From contig NZ_RDBN01000021.1 in the NCBI RefSeq assembly GCF_008042075.1, forward strand, positions 540,490-604,489: 64,000 nucleotides of DNA. The letters run 5' to 3'. This DNA comes from Streptomyces sp. UW30. Its GTDB lineage: Bacteria; Actinomycetota; Actinomycetes; Streptomycetales; Streptomycetaceae. The notes under the pieces were generated by a model. That model had not been told where the DNA came from, ran no database searches, and saw only the letters and a program-made list of their open reading frames with translations. A program made the translations under genes and the position numbers. Positions 43,324 through 54,958 of the stretch are shown one piece after another; position 1 is the stretch's first letter, and each line of letters opens with the position of its first letter.

Positions 43324-44343
43324 ATGCGACTAGTAGTACAAAATGACAAAAGGCTCCGAAAAGGGATCGCCGCAGGTCGTCGTCGTGGGGCCAGGGCGGC
43401 GAAGGCGGCCCGGCGTGCACGTGTCCGGGGAGTCGTCGCCGTGCTCGCCGTCGCCGCCATCGCGTCCGGCTGCGCGCAGGGCGGCGGCGTGGGCGGTGGA
43501 CGTGGCAGCGGGATCGAGGCCCCGGACGCCACCGCCGGCCGGGGGCAACCGCACAAGGCGCCGCCCCCGGCCGCGACATCGACCCCGCACCCCAAGAAGT
43601 TCCGGTCCGCCCGGTCCGCGCACGCCGCCCGTGTCGCCGCCGCCAGACGCTGGCGCCTGGAACGAGTCCCGCTCACGCCCCCGGCGCCCCCGGCCAAGAA
43701 GCCGGAGATCACCACCCGTGACGGCTTCGAGGTCGACGGGCACGAGGAGCTCGGCCTCCCGCCGGTCTTCACGACCGTCCCGACCACAGAGCGGGTCGTC
43801 TTCCTCACCATCGACGACGGCGCCGAGAAGGACCCGGTTTTCCTGCGGATGATGAGCGATCTGAAGGTGCCGTACACCGCCTTCCTCAGCGACTACCTGA
43901 TCGAGGACGACTACGGCTACTTCAGGAAAATGCAGCGCAGGGGCGTGGTCCTGAACAACCACACCCTCCACCACCTCTACCTGCCGTCCCTTTCCTATCG
44001 CCGTCAGCAGCACGAGATCTGCAGCATGCAGGACGTCATCGAGGAGCGCTACGGCAAGCGCCCGCTGCTCTTCCGACCGCCCTTCGGCAACTACAACCGC
44101 AACACGCTGCGCGCGGCGAAGTCCTGCGGCGTCAGGTACGTCCCCCTGTGGAACGAGGAGGTGTTCGTCGACCACTGGGAGTACCGCGAGTGGGACCGGA
44201 AGATCCGTCCGGGTGACATCGTGCTCAGTCATTTCCGGGGCCGGGAGGACTGGAAGGGCACAATGCCCGACATGATCCGCCGGTTCCTGAACAAGGTGAC
44301 GGCCGAGGGATACGCGGTGGCCCGGCTGGAGGACTACCTGTGA
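43324..44343 (+). CDS. Polysaccharide deacetylase lipoprotein 1
   Basis: 339 residues from ATG 43324. A very basic N-region (KRLRKGIAAGRRRGARAAKAARRARVRG) leads to the lipobox AIASGC. The NodB domain has the metal/catalytic motifs TIDDGAEKDP, NHTLHHLYLP, RPPFGNYNRNT and a C-terminal SHFRG. The tail ends VARLEDYL. The stop overlaps the GTG of a second, related gene by 4 bp. Members act on N-acetylated sugars of peptidoglycan or chitin-like polymers. Confidence 0.9.
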   Translation: MRLVVQNDKRLRKGIAAGRRRGARAAKAARRARVRGVVAVLAVAAIASGCAQGGGVGGGRGSGIEAPDATAGRGQPHKAPPPAATSTPHPKKFRSARSAHAARVAAARRWRLERVPLTPPAPPAKKPEITTRDGFEVDGHEELGLPPVFTTVPTTERVVFLTIDDGAEKDPVFLRMMSDLKVPYTAFLSDYLIEDDYGYFRKMQRRGVVLNNHTLHHLYLPSLSYRRQQHEICSMQDVIEERYGKRPLLFRPPFGNYNRNTLRAAKSCGVRYVPLWNEEVFVDHWEYREWDRKIRPGDIVLSHFRGREDWKGTMPDMIRRFLNKVTAEGYAVARLEDYL

Positions 44344-45164
44344 GGTCGGTCTCCGGGGCGCGGGCCCTCGCCGCCCTGGTCCTGACGTCCGCCCTGCTCG
44401 CCGGCTGCGCCGGGTCGGCCGGTCCTGCCGACCCGCGCGGAGAACCCGGCGAGCGGGCGGCACGGTCGGCGAAGAACCCGGCGCACACGGCCCAGCCGTA
44501 CCGCCGCTGGGGCCTGAGCGCCCCGCTGCCCGCGCCGCCGCCCCCGCCCGCCCGGCGGCTCCCGCACCCGGCCGGCGACGCGCTGCCCGTCGTGCACCGC
44601 GTCCGCACCCGCGACAAGGTCGTCTTCCTCACCTACGACGACGGTGCCGAGAAGGACCCCCGCTTCGTCGACATGGTCCGCGAACTGCGGCTGCCCGTCA
44701 GCATGTTCCTCACCGACAGCGTGGTCGGCCCGGGCTACGGCCACTTCGCCCGCCTGCGCTCGGTCGGCGCGTCGATCCAGAACCACACCCTCGACCACGC
44801 CGCCCTGCGCGGTCTGCCGTACGCCGGCCAGCGTGCCGAGATCTGCGGCCAGCAGAACAAGCTCCGCGCCCGCTTCGGCATCCGCCCCCGCCTCTTCCGC
44901 CCGCCCTACGGCACGTACGACACCACCACACTGCGCGCGGCGGCCGACTGCGGAGTGACGGCGGTCGTGCTGTGGCGTGCGGCGCTGGAGGGTGACGGCG
45001 AACTGACGTACGCGCACGGCCCCGAACGGCTGCGGGCCGGCGACATCGTGTCGGTCCCTTCGGGTGAGCCGGCCGGCCTGTCCCTGCGGGAGCGCACGAC
45101 GAGGCTGCTGCGGGAGGTCCGGCAGCGGGGGCTGACGGTGGGCCGCCTGGAGGACTACCTGTAG
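44340..45164 (+). CDS. Polysaccharide deacetylase lipoprotein 2
   Basis: 274 residues from GTG 44340 (MRSVSGARALAALVLTSALLAGC, lipobox LLAGC). NodB motifs TYDDGAEKDP, QNHTLDHAAL, RPPYGTYDTTT; the end VGRLEDYL is the same as in the upstream gene, so the two arose by tandem duplication. The first gene keeps a His in SHFRG near the end, while this one has SVPSGEP there, so activity or metal use may differ. Confidence 0.88.
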   Translation: MRSVSGARALAALVLTSALLAGCAGSAGPADPRGEPGERAARSAKNPAHTAQPYRRWGLSAPLPAPPPPPARRLPHPAGDALPVVHRVRTRDKVVFLTYDDGAEKDPRFVDMVRELRLPVSMFLTDSVVGPGYGHFARLRSVGASIQNHTLDHAALRGLPYAGQRAEICGQQNKLRARFGIRPRLFRPPYGTYDTTTLRAAADCGVTAVVLWRAALEGDGELTYAHGPERLRAGDIVSVPSGEPAGLSLRERTTRLLREVRQRGLTVGRLEDYL

Positions 45165-45193
45165 GCCATACAGCCCGGGTCCCGCCGACGTGA

Positions 45194-45220
45194 TTGGCAC
45201 TCCGCTTGACCGAGTGCTAA
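45194..45220 (+). promoter_or_regulatory. CIRCE operator 1
   Basis: TTGGCACTC, 9-bp spacer, GAGTGCTAA: 8 of 9 bases per arm fit the HrcA consensus. It overlaps the -35 box at 45206. Confidence 0.9.
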
Positions 45221-45235
45221 TCGCGGTCATAGTCT
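45206..45235 (+). promoter_or_regulatory. groES-groEL1 promoter
   Basis: TTGACC (45206-45211) and TAGTCT (45230-45235) with an 18-bp spacer match the housekeeping consensus. CIRCE 1 covers the -35 and CIRCE 2 lies just downstream of the start, so HrcA can block both initiation and escape. Confidence 0.75.
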
Positions 45236-45240
45236 CAGGT

Positions 45241-45267
45241 CTGGCACTCCCCACTGGAGAGTGCCAA
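45241..45267 (+). promoter_or_regulatory. CIRCE operator 2
   Basis: CTGGCACTC, 9-bp spacer, GAGTGCCAA, 47 bp downstream of the first copy. Two CIRCE copies ahead of groES are the known Streptomyces arrangement. Confidence 0.88.
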
Positions 45268-45366
45268 CAACGCGACGGGCAGGTCCGGCACCCGCGACGA
45301 CGGATCCACCTGGTCGCCACCTCAGACAGTTAACCCCGTGAGATCTCCGAAGGGGGAGGTCGGATC

Positions 45367-45675
45367 GTGACGACCACCAGCTCCAAGGTTGCCATCAAGC
45401 CGCTTGAGGACCGCATTGTGGTCCAGCCGCTCGACGCCGAGCAGACCACCGCCTCTGGCCTGGTCATCCCGGACACCGCCAAGGAGAAGCCCCAGGAGGG
45501 CGTCGTCCTGGCCGTGGGCCCGGGCCGCTTCGAGAACGGCGAGCGTCTCCCGCTCGACGTCAAGACCGGCGACATCGTGCTGTACAGCAAGTACGGCGGC
45601 ACCGAGGTGAAGTACAACGGCGAGGAGTACCTCGTCCTCTCGGCTCGCGACGTGCTCGCGATCATCGAGAAGTAG
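45367..45675 (+). CDS. groES: Co-chaperonin GroES
   Basis: 102 residues from GTG 45367 ([22 protein letters not shown]). Lid of the GroEL barrel with the mobile loop [21 protein letters not shown] and the core [42 protein letters not shown] ribosome binding site precedes the GTG. First gene of the HrcA-controlled heat-shock operon. Confidence 0.97.
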   Translation: MTTTSSKVAIKPLEDRIVVQPLDAEQTTASGLVIPDTAKEKPQEGVVLAVGPGRFENGERLPLDVKTGDIVLYSKYGGTEVKYNGEEYLVLSARDVLAIIEK

Positions 45676-45701
45676 TTCACCCGAAGCATCTGCTTTGAGC
45701 T

Positions 45702-45747
45702 GCGCCCCTGGCCCCCGCGACCTTATGAAGCCGGGCGTCAGGGGCGC
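45702..45747 (+). promoter_or_regulatory. Hairpin between groES and groEL1
   Basis: GCGCCCCTG (45702-45710) pairs with CAGGGGCGC (45739-45747), and GCCC/GGGC inside can extend the fold. Placed in the 115-bp groES-groEL1 gap, it could be an RNA processing site or partial terminator that sets the ratio of the two messages. Confidence 0.5.
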
Positions 45748-45781
45748 GGTTCGTTTCACCCACGTTTTCCGAGAGGGCTGA

Positions 45782-47413
<1,632 letters not shown>

Positions 47414-47437
47414 GCCCAGTCGCTCGAACGCTCGTAA

Positions 47438-47477
47438 AAGGCCCCGGTCCCGCACTCACGTGCGGGACCGGGGCCTT
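47438..47477 (+). terminator. Terminator of groES-groEL1
   Basis: Perfect 18-bp stem (47438-47455 with 47460-47477) around the 4-nt loop TCAC, followed by CCCCTTCG. It starts 24 bp after the groEL1 stop. Being symmetrical, it can also serve the convergent gene that ends at 47492. Confidence 0.9.
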
Positions 47478-47491
47478 CCCCTTCGCGGGCT

Positions 47492-48184
47492 TCACCGACC
47501 GAGTACCCCCAGCTGCTCCAGCAGCCCGGCCCGGTCGTACAGCCAGTGGCTCTCGCAGATCCTGCCGTCCCGGAACCGTTGCCAGGTCACGCCCCGCATG
47601 GTCACGTCCTGCCCGGTCGGCGGGATCCCCAGGAAGTCACCCTTGTGCCGCGCCGTCCACATCCACCGAGTGCACACCTGGTCGTCCTGTGCCATCTGGT
47701 CGTCGATCCGGAAGGTGAAGTCGAACGCGGCCCGCCACCCCGCGTACTGCTCACGTATGCCGTCGACACCCTGCACGGGCTGCGGATACGACGGATCGTG
47801 ATCCACGTAGTCGTCGGTGAGGTGCTCGCCGATGTCTTCCGGCGCCATCTTCCCCATGTTCTCGAAGAAGGCCCGCGCGGCCAGGACGTTCAGCTGCTCG
47901 TCCCGGACGACGTCCAGATCGGTGAACGTCGGCGTCTCGTCGCAGAGCGCGACCATCTCCCGGAAGATCCGATCGGTCTCGGGAAGGTTGGAGTTGCGCA
48001 TCGCGTCCTCGTACGACGCGAACTCCACGATCTCGATGAAGTGCCCCGAGTCGGACCGGTCCTTGCCGATGATGTCGTGGGTCGCCGTCCGTTTCCCCTC
48101 GGTCTGCTCGACCCACCTGTCCATCAGCCGGTTCATCTCGTCGAAGCGGCTGGTCCTGCAATCGATGAGCTGCACGAAGGTCAT
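47492..48184 (-). CDS. SnoaL-like/ester-cyclase protein with N-terminal barrel domain
   Basis: 230 residues. Residues 1-95 form an alpha+beta barrel-like domain (MTFVQLIDCRTSRFDEMNRLMDRWVEQTEGKRTATHDII, HFIEIVEFASYEDAMRNSNLPETDRIF). Residues 100-225 form a SnoaL-like NTF2-fold domain (MAPEDIGEHLTDDYVDHDP, WTARHKGDFLGIPPTGQDVTMRGVTWQRFRDGRICESHWLYDRAGLLEQLGVL). The NTF2 part resembles polyketide cyclases and many uncharacterised small enzymes. The start ATG 48184 has a moderate GGAGGCGAC upstream. Function unknown. Confidence 0.8.
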   Translation of the reverse strand: MTFVQLIDCRTSRFDEMNRLMDRWVEQTEGKRTATHDIIGKDRSDSGHFIEIVEFASYEDAMRNSNLPETDRIFREMVALCDETPTFTDLDVVRDEQLNVLAARAFFENMGKMAPEDIGEHLTDDYVDHDPSYPQPVQGVDGIREQYAGWRAAFDFTFRIDDQMAQDDQVCTRWMWTARHKGDFLGIPPTGQDVTMRGVTWQRFRDGRICESHWLYDRAGLLEQLGVLGR

Positions 48185-48316
48185 GGCGCCGTCGCCTCCC
48201 GGTGGCGCTGGGTGCGGCCGAACACCACCATTGTCCTCGCCGCAGGAGCGGTGTGCCTGTCGAGTCGCGGAACACCGCCGCCATGCCGGTCCTCGTAGCG
48301 GCCCTGCGGCATCTGC

Positions 48317-49090
48317 CTACTGCGGCCCGTACTTCCGCCCCGTCCTCGAACTGACCGCCCCGAGCATCCCCCGAGGCAGCAGCTTCACCGCCCCCATCAT
48401 CGCCTTGTACCGAGGGTCCGGAATCGACAGCGACTTCCCCCGTGCCAGATCGTTGAGCGCCGCCGCCACCAGCTTGTCCGCGTCCAGCCACATCCACCCC
48501 GGGATGTTGTCCGTCCCCATTCCGGCCCGCTCATGGAACTCGGTCCGCACGAACCCCGGGCACAGCGCCATCAGCCGCACCCCGCTCCCGGCCAGATCCC
48601 GCGCCGCCCCCTGCGTGAACTGCACGACCCACGCCTTGGACGCGCCGTACGTCCCCCGCGGCACGAAGGCCGCGACCGACGCGACGTTGACGACGCCGCC
48701 GCGCCCCCGCTCCCGCATCGCCTCCGCAGCCGCCGACGTCAGCCGCAGTACGGCCTCGCAGTGCACCTTGAGCATCGTCAGCTCGTCGGCCATGGAGACG
48801 TCGAGGTAGCGGCCCTTGTTGCCGAAGCCGGCGTTGTTGATCAGCAGGTCGACCGGGTTCCTGCGGTCGCCGAGGCGGGCGGCGACCGCCTCGATGCCGG
48901 TGGCCTCGGCGAGGTCGGCGGTCAGCACCTCCGCCTCGATGCCGTGCCGGTCGTGCAGCTCGGTCGCCTGCTCCCGCAGCCGCTTGGTGTCCCGGGCCAC
49001 CAGGACGAGGTCGTGCCCGTCAGCGGCCAGCCGCCGTGCGAACGCGGCGCCGATACCCGCGGTCGATCCCGTAATCAATGCCGTTGTCAT
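48317..49090 (-). CDS. Short-chain dehydrogenase/reductase
   Basis: 257 residues. NAD(P)-binding GSTAGIGAAFARRL, NNAGFGNKG, catalytic Ser in VNVASVAAFVPRG and Tyr-x3-Lys in YGASKAW. The C-terminus FHERAGMGTDNIPGWMWLDADKLVAAALNDLARGK belongs to the DltE/SadH-like SDR subgroup. ATG start at 49090. Substrate unknown; the neighbours give no pathway. Confidence 0.92.
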   Translation of the reverse strand: MTTALITGSTAGIGAAFARRLAADGHDLVLVARDTKRLREQATELHDRHGIEAEVLTADLAEATGIEAVAARLGDRRNPVDLLINNAGFGNKGRYLDVSMADELTMLKVHCEAVLRLTSAAAEAMRERGRGGVVNVASVAAFVPRGTYGASKAWVVQFTQGAARDLAGSGVRLMALCPGFVRTEFHERAGMGTDNIPGWMWLDADKLVAAALNDLARGKSLSIPDPRYKAMMGAVKLLPRGMLGAVSSRTGRKYGPQ

Positions 49091-49247
49091 GGCCCAAGAT
49101 TAGTGACCCGGACCGGGTGCATCCGTTTACTGCACAGGCCCTCCCGATCGGTGAAGCCCGGGCGAAGACCGCGGCCGTGAGAGCCCGCCGGCACTCGCCC
49201 TGCGCGCGTTCGCCGACCGGTGTCGCGACGCCGGCCATGACAGCTCG

Positions 49248-49916
49248 TCAGGACCCTTGCCGCTCCACGTACTTACGCGCGGCCTCCAGCGACTCCGAGT
49301 GCAGCGCCTCGCCCGCGGCGAGCAGTCGCGGCAGCAGCGTCCGGTCCGTGGTCACCGCGCGGAACTGAAGCGCCACCGTCACGTCATGGTCCGGCCGGTG
49401 AATGATCTCCATCGTGTCGCCCGCCCGGATCTCGCCCGGCTCGATCACCCTCAGATACGCGCCCGGCGCACCCTTCGCCGTGAACCGCTTCACCCACTGC
49501 TTCTCACCCACATGGCTCTGGAAGGTCCGGCACGGAATCCGGCCGGACGTCACCTCCACCACCACCTCGGACCCGATCCGCCAGCGCTCGCCGATCAGCG
49601 CGCCGGACACGTCCAGGCCCGACGTCGTGAGGTTCTCGCCGAAGCCGCCGTTCGCCAGCGGGCGCCCCAGTTCGCGCTCCCAGTCGTCGAGGTCCTCACG
49701 CGCCACCGCGTACACGGCCTGTTCGTCGCCGCCGTGGTAGCGCAGGCTGCACACCTCGTCCCCGGCCACGCCGCTGCCCGCGACCCCCTTGGGCCCGGGC
49801 GCCGCCACCCGCACCGGCCCCTCCACCGGCTGCTTGTCGATCCCGGTCACACCCTCCGGGTGATCCGTGTACGACACGTACTGCCGGCGGCCCAGGTTCA
49901 CAGACAGAAGCTTCAT
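49248..49916 (-). CDS. MOSC domain protein
   Basis: 222 residues. MOSC core with the conserved Cys in SGRIPCRTFQSH and the flanking segments GGFGENLTTSGLDVSGALIGERWRIG and RYHGGDEQAVYAVAREDLDDWERELGRPL. MOSC domains carry sulfur or bind the molybdenum cofactor; YiiM-type proteins reduce N-hydroxylated bases and confer resistance to them. Divergent from the LysR gene, so it may be that regulator's target. Confidence 0.9.
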   Translation of the reverse strand: MKLLSVNLGRRQYVSYTDHPEGVTGIDKQPVEGPVRVAAPGPKGVAGSGVAGDEVCSLRYHGGDEQAVYAVAREDLDDWERELGRPLANGGFGENLTTSGLDVSGALIGERWRIGSEVVVEVTSGRIPCRTFQSHVGEKQWVKRFTAKGAPGAYLRVIEPGEIRAGDTMEIIHRPDHDVTVALQFRAVTTDRTLLPRLLAAGEALHSESLEAARKYVERQGS

Positions 49917-49997
49917 AACGGCACATTAAGCGACCGGCAGTCAAAGCGTCCACGCACTATTCGGCACGGTATCCAAGGTTCGCTTATGCTCATACCT

Positions 49998-50894
49998 GTG
50001 ATCGAGGCTCGTCATCTCCGTGTGCTGCGCGCCGTCGCCGCCACCGGTTCCTTCTCCGCGGCGGGGCGTGAACTGGGCTGCACCCAGCCCGCCGTCAGCC
50101 AGCAGATGAAGGCGCTGGAGTCGTCCGTGGGCACGCCCCTGCTGGTCCGCAGCGGACGCGAGATGCGCCTGACCCAGGCGGGGGAGGCCCTCGTCCGGCA
50201 CGCCGCGGGGATCCTCGCGGGCCTCACCGCGGCCGAGGAGGAGGTCGCGGCGATCGCCGGACTGCGCGCCGGGCGCGTACGCCTCGTCTCCTTCCCCAGC
50301 GGCAGCTCCACCCTCGTCCCCACCGCCCTCGCCGCCCTGCGCGCCGCGCACCCCGGCACCCGCGTCTCCCTGGAGGAGGCCGAGCCGCCGAAGTCCGTCG
50401 AGTTGCTGCGCGAGGGCGACTGCGACGTGGCCCTCGCGTTCCGCTACGAGGGCGCGCCCCAGGAAGGGGAGTGGGACGACCTCGTCGTACGTCCCCTGCT
50501 GACGGACCGTCTCGTCGGCCTCGTACCGGAACGGCACCGGCTGGCGCGCTCGGGCTCCGTCGGCATCGGCGAACTCGCGGCCGAGCCCTGGATCGCCGGG
50601 TGCCCGCGCTGCCGAGGGCAGTTGATCGAGGTGTGCGAGAGCGCCGGGTTCACGCCCCGCATCGACTTCGCCACCGACGACTACCCGGCGGTCGTCGGCC
50701 TGGTGGGCGCAGGCCTCGGAGTGGCCGTCCTGCCTCAGCTGGCCGTGGAGTCGGTACGGCCACGAGGTGCGCGCATGCTGACGCTGGAACCGGCCGTCCG
50801 CCGGGAGATCGTCGCGCTCACGCTGAGCGACCTCGCGCAGGTGCCGGCCGTGGCCGCGACGCTGGAGCAGCTGACCTGGGCCGCCGCCCGTTAG
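49998..50894 (+). CDS. LysR-family transcriptional regulator
   Basis: 298 residues from GTG 49998 (MIEARHLRVLRAVAATGSFSAAGRELGCTQPAVSQQMKALE). An ATG four codons upstream (49986) is possible, but TATGCT at 49985-49990 fits a -10 box, which would place transcription start at the GTG and make the message leaderless. The winged helix is followed by a periplasmic-binding-like effector domain (RPLLTDRLVGLVPERHRLARSG, GLVGAGLGVAVLPQLAVESV). Divergent from the MOSC gene; effector unknown. Confidence 0.9.
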   Translation: MIEARHLRVLRAVAATGSFSAAGRELGCTQPAVSQQMKALESSVGTPLLVRSGREMRLTQAGEALVRHAAGILAGLTAAEEEVAAIAGLRAGRVRLVSFPSGSSTLVPTALAALRAAHPGTRVSLEEAEPPKSVELLREGDCDVALAFRYEGAPQEGEWDDLVVRPLLTDRLVGLVPERHRLARSGSVGIGELAAEPWIAGCPRCRGQLIEVCESAGFTPRIDFATDDYPAVVGLVGAGLGVAVLPQLAVESVRPRGARMLTLEPAVRREIVALTLSDLAQVPAVAATLEQLTWAAAR

Positions 50895-50951
50895 CGAAGC
50901 GAACAGAAGGAAGGGCACGCCTGCGCGTGCCCCGGTTGCAGAAACGTTCCT

Positions 50952-51281
50952 TCAGGTGTTCGGACCGGTCTCACCACTGGTCGTCGATGCCGACACCAGC
51001 CGGTTGCGCGCCCGCCCCATGAGCTCTTCGCGCTCGTCCTCGGTCAAGCCGCCCCAGACGCCGTACGGCTCGCGCACCGCCAGCGCGTGCGCCGCGCACT
51101 GCGCGCGTACCGGGCACCTCATGCAGACCTCTTTGGCCGAGTTCTCTCGAGCGCTCCGAGCCGCACCGCGTTCGCCCTCCGGATGAAAGAAGAGCGAGCT
51201 GTCCACCCCGCGACATGCAGCCAGCAGCTGCCAGTCCCACAGGTCCGCGTTCGGTCCGGGAAGGCGGGAGAAATCTGCCAT
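50952..51281 (-). CDS. whiD: WhiB-like Fe-S sporulation regulator WhiD
   Basis: 109 residues. The four cluster ligands Cys23, Cys53, Cys56 and Cys62 (AACRGVD, EVCMRCPVRAQC) bind a [4Fe-4S] cluster; the GVWGGLTEDER turn and the basic ARNRL segment complete the Wbl fold. The N-terminus MADFSRLPGPNADLWDWQL is that of Streptomyces WhiD, required for late sporulation septation and spore maturation. It lies divergently next to bldM, as in S. coelicolor. AAGGGG precedes the ATG. The C-terminal tail (LVSASTTSGETGPNT) is the variable part. Confidence 0.95.
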   Translation of the reverse strand: MADFSRLPGPNADLWDWQLLAACRGVDSSLFFHPEGERGAARSARENSAKEVCMRCPVRAQCAAHALAVREPYGVWGGLTEDEREELMGRARNRLVSASTTSGETGPNT

Positions 51282-51662
51282 TGCGTGACCCCTTGTAGCC
51301 GTTCTGGGCGGATACGGTGTCTACGACCGTACATCTACGATCTAAGGAGATGAAAATATGACTCATTGCGAATCTAGCCCCAAACGCCAAGAAACGGGAA
51401 GAAAAAGGGCTGAATGGGGCATGGGTTGTGATGAAAGATTGAGGGTCCGTCGTGCATGTCTGCCCCGTGTCCGTCCCCTCACGTAGAGTGCCGAAGACGG
51501 CACATGCCCCCGTAACTCTTTCGAGTGACCGTCGTTGAGAGGGCGGAGGCGGTTGAAGGAACAAGCGCTCGGGCAAGCGTCCGAGACGGTCGACCGCACA
51601 GGTGACGATTTCGTACCAGCCTGGAGGCTCAAGGTGACGTGCATCAGCTGCGGAGGGCGGCC
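51282..51662. other. whiD-bldM intergenic control region
   Basis: About 380 bp, no gene. It holds the whiD upstream region on the minus strand (an AT-rich stretch near 51340-51360) and the sigma-BldN promoter of bldM at 51511-51538. The bldM leader is about 120 nt. Confidence 0.7.
51511..51538 (+). promoter_or_regulatory. Sigma-BldN-type promoter of bldM
   Basis: CGTAAC (51511-51516), a 16-bp spacer and CGTTGA (51533-51538) are exactly the known sigma-BldN consensus. The S. coelicolor bldMp1 promoter is the classical target of this sigma factor. Confidence 0.9.
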
Positions 51663-52274
51663 ATGACATCCGTCCTCGTCTGCGACGACTCCCCGCTTGC
51701 CCGAGAGGCGCTCCGCCGCGCGGTCGCGACCGTGCCCGGCGTCGAGCGCGTGACGACGGCGGCCAACGGCGAGGAAGTCCTCCGCCGCTGGGGCGCCGAC
51801 CGCTCGGACCTGATTCTGATGGACGTACGCATGCCCGGTCTGGGCGGCGTAGAGACCGTTCGGCGGCTGCTGTCCGCCGACCCCGGAGCGCGCATCATCA
51901 TGCTCACCGTCGCCGAGGACCTGGACGGCGTGGCCCTCGCGGTCGCCGCCGGTGCGCGCGGCTATCTGCACAAGGACGCCTCGCGCGCCGAGTTGCGCGC
52001 CACGGTGACGCAGGCGCTGGCAGACCCGACCTGGCGTCTTGCCCCGCGTCGACTGCGCTCCGCCGAGATGGGTGCGGCGCCGACTCTCACCGCACGTGAG
52101 ATCCAGGTGCTGGAAGGCATGAGTCACGGCCGCTCCAACGCCGAGATCGGTCGTGAGCTGTTTCTCTCGGAGGACACCGTCAAGACACATGCTCGGCGGC
52201 TGTTCAAGAAGCTCGGCGCCTCGGACCGCGCGCACGCGGTGGCGCTCGGCTTCCGGTGGGGCCTGGTTCGTTAG
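51663..52274 (+). CDS. bldM: Developmental response regulator BldM
   Basis: 203 residues from ATG 51663 (MTSVLVCDDSPLAREALRRAV); GGCGG/GAGGC lies just ahead. The NarL/FixJ-type receiver (1-120) has Asp54 in LILMDVRMPG, and the LuxR-type HTH is at about 140-195 (LTAREIQVLEGMSHGRSNAEIGRELFLSEDTVKTHARRLFKKLG). It is an orphan regulator: known work on BldM shows that Asp54 phosphorylation is not required, that homodimers activate one gene set, and that heterodimers with WhiI activate a later one. It is controlled by sigma-BldN through the promoter listed. Confidence 0.96.
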   Translation: MTSVLVCDDSPLAREALRRAVATVPGVERVTTAANGEEVLRRWGADRSDLILMDVRMPGLGGVETVRRLLSADPGARIIMLTVAEDLDGVALAVAAGARGYLHKDASRAELRATVTQALADPTWRLAPRRLRSAEMGAAPTLTAREIQVLEGMSHGRSNAEIGRELFLSEDTVKTHARRLFKKLGASDRAHAVALGFRWGLVR

Positions 52275-52324
52275 GCGCCCCACCGTGGGTGCCGCGTTGT
52301 GTCGTCCGGCGGCCGCGGGTTCGT

Positions 52325-52380
52325 CGTGGCTGGTCGCGCCCGCGCGGCGGTGCAGTCCCGCGCCCCTTCGGGGGCGCGGC
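52325..52380 (+). repeat. Dispersed intergenic repeat, copy 2
   Basis: GTGGCTGGTCGCGCCCGCG and the following CCCGCGCCCCTTCGGGGGCG share their framework with 4264-4305 behind rplQ. It contains the UUCG-loop hairpin at 52358-52379. Confidence 0.45.
52358..52379 (+). terminator. UUCG-tetraloop hairpin after bldM
   Basis: CCGCGCCCC pairs with GGGGCGCGG around TTCG, a very stable fold, 84 bp after the bldM stop. Confidence 0.6.
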
Positions 52381-52501
52381 TGCGGGGTCGGTCAACCGGT
52401 CCTTTCGGTGCCCGCTGCTCGTTTCGCGGCGGATGCCGCATCCTTGAGATGTGGAGTCTCTCGGGGACGAGTCGGTCGAGCGGAAGGGAAGGGCGCAGGA
52501 G

Positions 52502-53179
52502 ATGAGTGCCGGCGCACCTGCTCATAACGCTTCGGTGCACAACATCGGACGCGATGCAACGGACACTTCGGCCGCAAGGCACCATGGACCGATGCGCGAC
52601 GACGAGGCGGCCAAAGCCGCAGGGGCGATCGGTGCACTCGTCCATCGCGCCGTGGACGGGGACGAGCAGGCCACGCACGATCTGCTCGCGCATGTCCACC
52701 CCCTGGCGCTGCGCTACTGCCGCACCAGGCTGTCCCGCCTGCCGGGCGACGCCCGGCACTTCGTCGAGGACCTCGCCCAGGAGGTCTGCGTCGCCGTCCT
52801 CCTCGCGCTGCCGCGCTACAAGGACACCGGCCGCCCCTTCGAGGCGTTCGTCTTCGCCATCGCCGCGCACAAGGTCGCGGACCTCCAGCGGGCGGCGATG
52901 CGGCACCCGGGTTCCACCGCGGTGCCCTCGGACGAGATGCCCGAGCGCCCGGACGACTCCCTCGGCCCGGAGGAGCGCGCGCTGCTCAGCAGCGACGCCG
53001 AGTGGGCCAAGAAGCTGCTGGCCAACCTGCCCGAGAACCAGCGGGAGCTGTTGCTGCTGAGGATCGCGGTGGGGTTGACCGCGGAGGAGACGGGTCAGAT
53101 GTTGGGAATGTCACCCGGCGCCGTCCGAGTGGCCCAGCACAGGGCGCTGAGCAGGCTGCGCGCGCTGGCCGAGCAGTAG
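52502..53179 (+). CDS. shbA: ECF sigma factor ShbA
   Basis: 225 residues from ATG 52502, chosen for GGAAGGGAAGGG about 8 bp ahead; ATG 52592 (MRDDEAAK) is a possible shorter start and GTG 52451 a longer one. Sigma region 2 ([35 protein letters not shown]) and region 4 ([38 protein letters not shown]) follow a variable N-terminus of about 60 residues. Its position between bldM and guaB2 matches ShbA, the ECF sigma known to drive transcription of hrdB, the principal sigma gene, in Streptomyces. No anti-sigma is adjacent. Confidence 0.9.
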   Translation: MSAGAPAHNASVHNIGRDATDTSAARHHGPMRDDEAAKAAGAIGALVHRAVDGDEQATHDLLAHVHPLALRYCRTRLSRLPGDARHFVEDLAQEVCVAVLLALPRYKDTGRPFEAFVFAIAAHKVADLQRAAMRHPGSTAVPSDEMPERPDDSLGPEERALLSSDAEWAKKLLANLPENQRELLLLRIAVGLTAEETGQMLGMSPGAVRVAQHRALSRLRALAEQ

Positions 53180-53302
53180 TGCTCCGTCAGTGCTCCCTTG
53201 AGTGCGCCCCCAAATGAACAGGCTTCTCTCCGGTTCCGTACGAACATACGAAGCCCGGGGTCGGCCGTAACCGTGGAATTTGCAGCCCATGCTTCCCGTT
53301 AG

Positions 53303-54853
<1,551 letters not shown>

Positions 54854-54866
54854 TCACCAGGCATCG

Positions 54867-54903
54867 ACAGGGGCGGCTCCGGAAGCACCGGGGCCGCCCT
54901 TGT
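54867..54903 (+). terminator. Terminator after guaB2
   Basis: Stem ACAGGGGCGGC-T-CCGG (54867-54882) pairs with CCGG-GGCCGCCCTTGT (54888-54903) with G-T and one-base irregularities, around AAGCA. It ends in TTGTCGT, 14 bp after the guaB2 stop. Confidence 0.7.
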
Positions 54904-54958
54904 CGTACCCGTCGGCGATACTGGAAGACGCTGAACGCATCAGGGAAAGGCCACAGAC

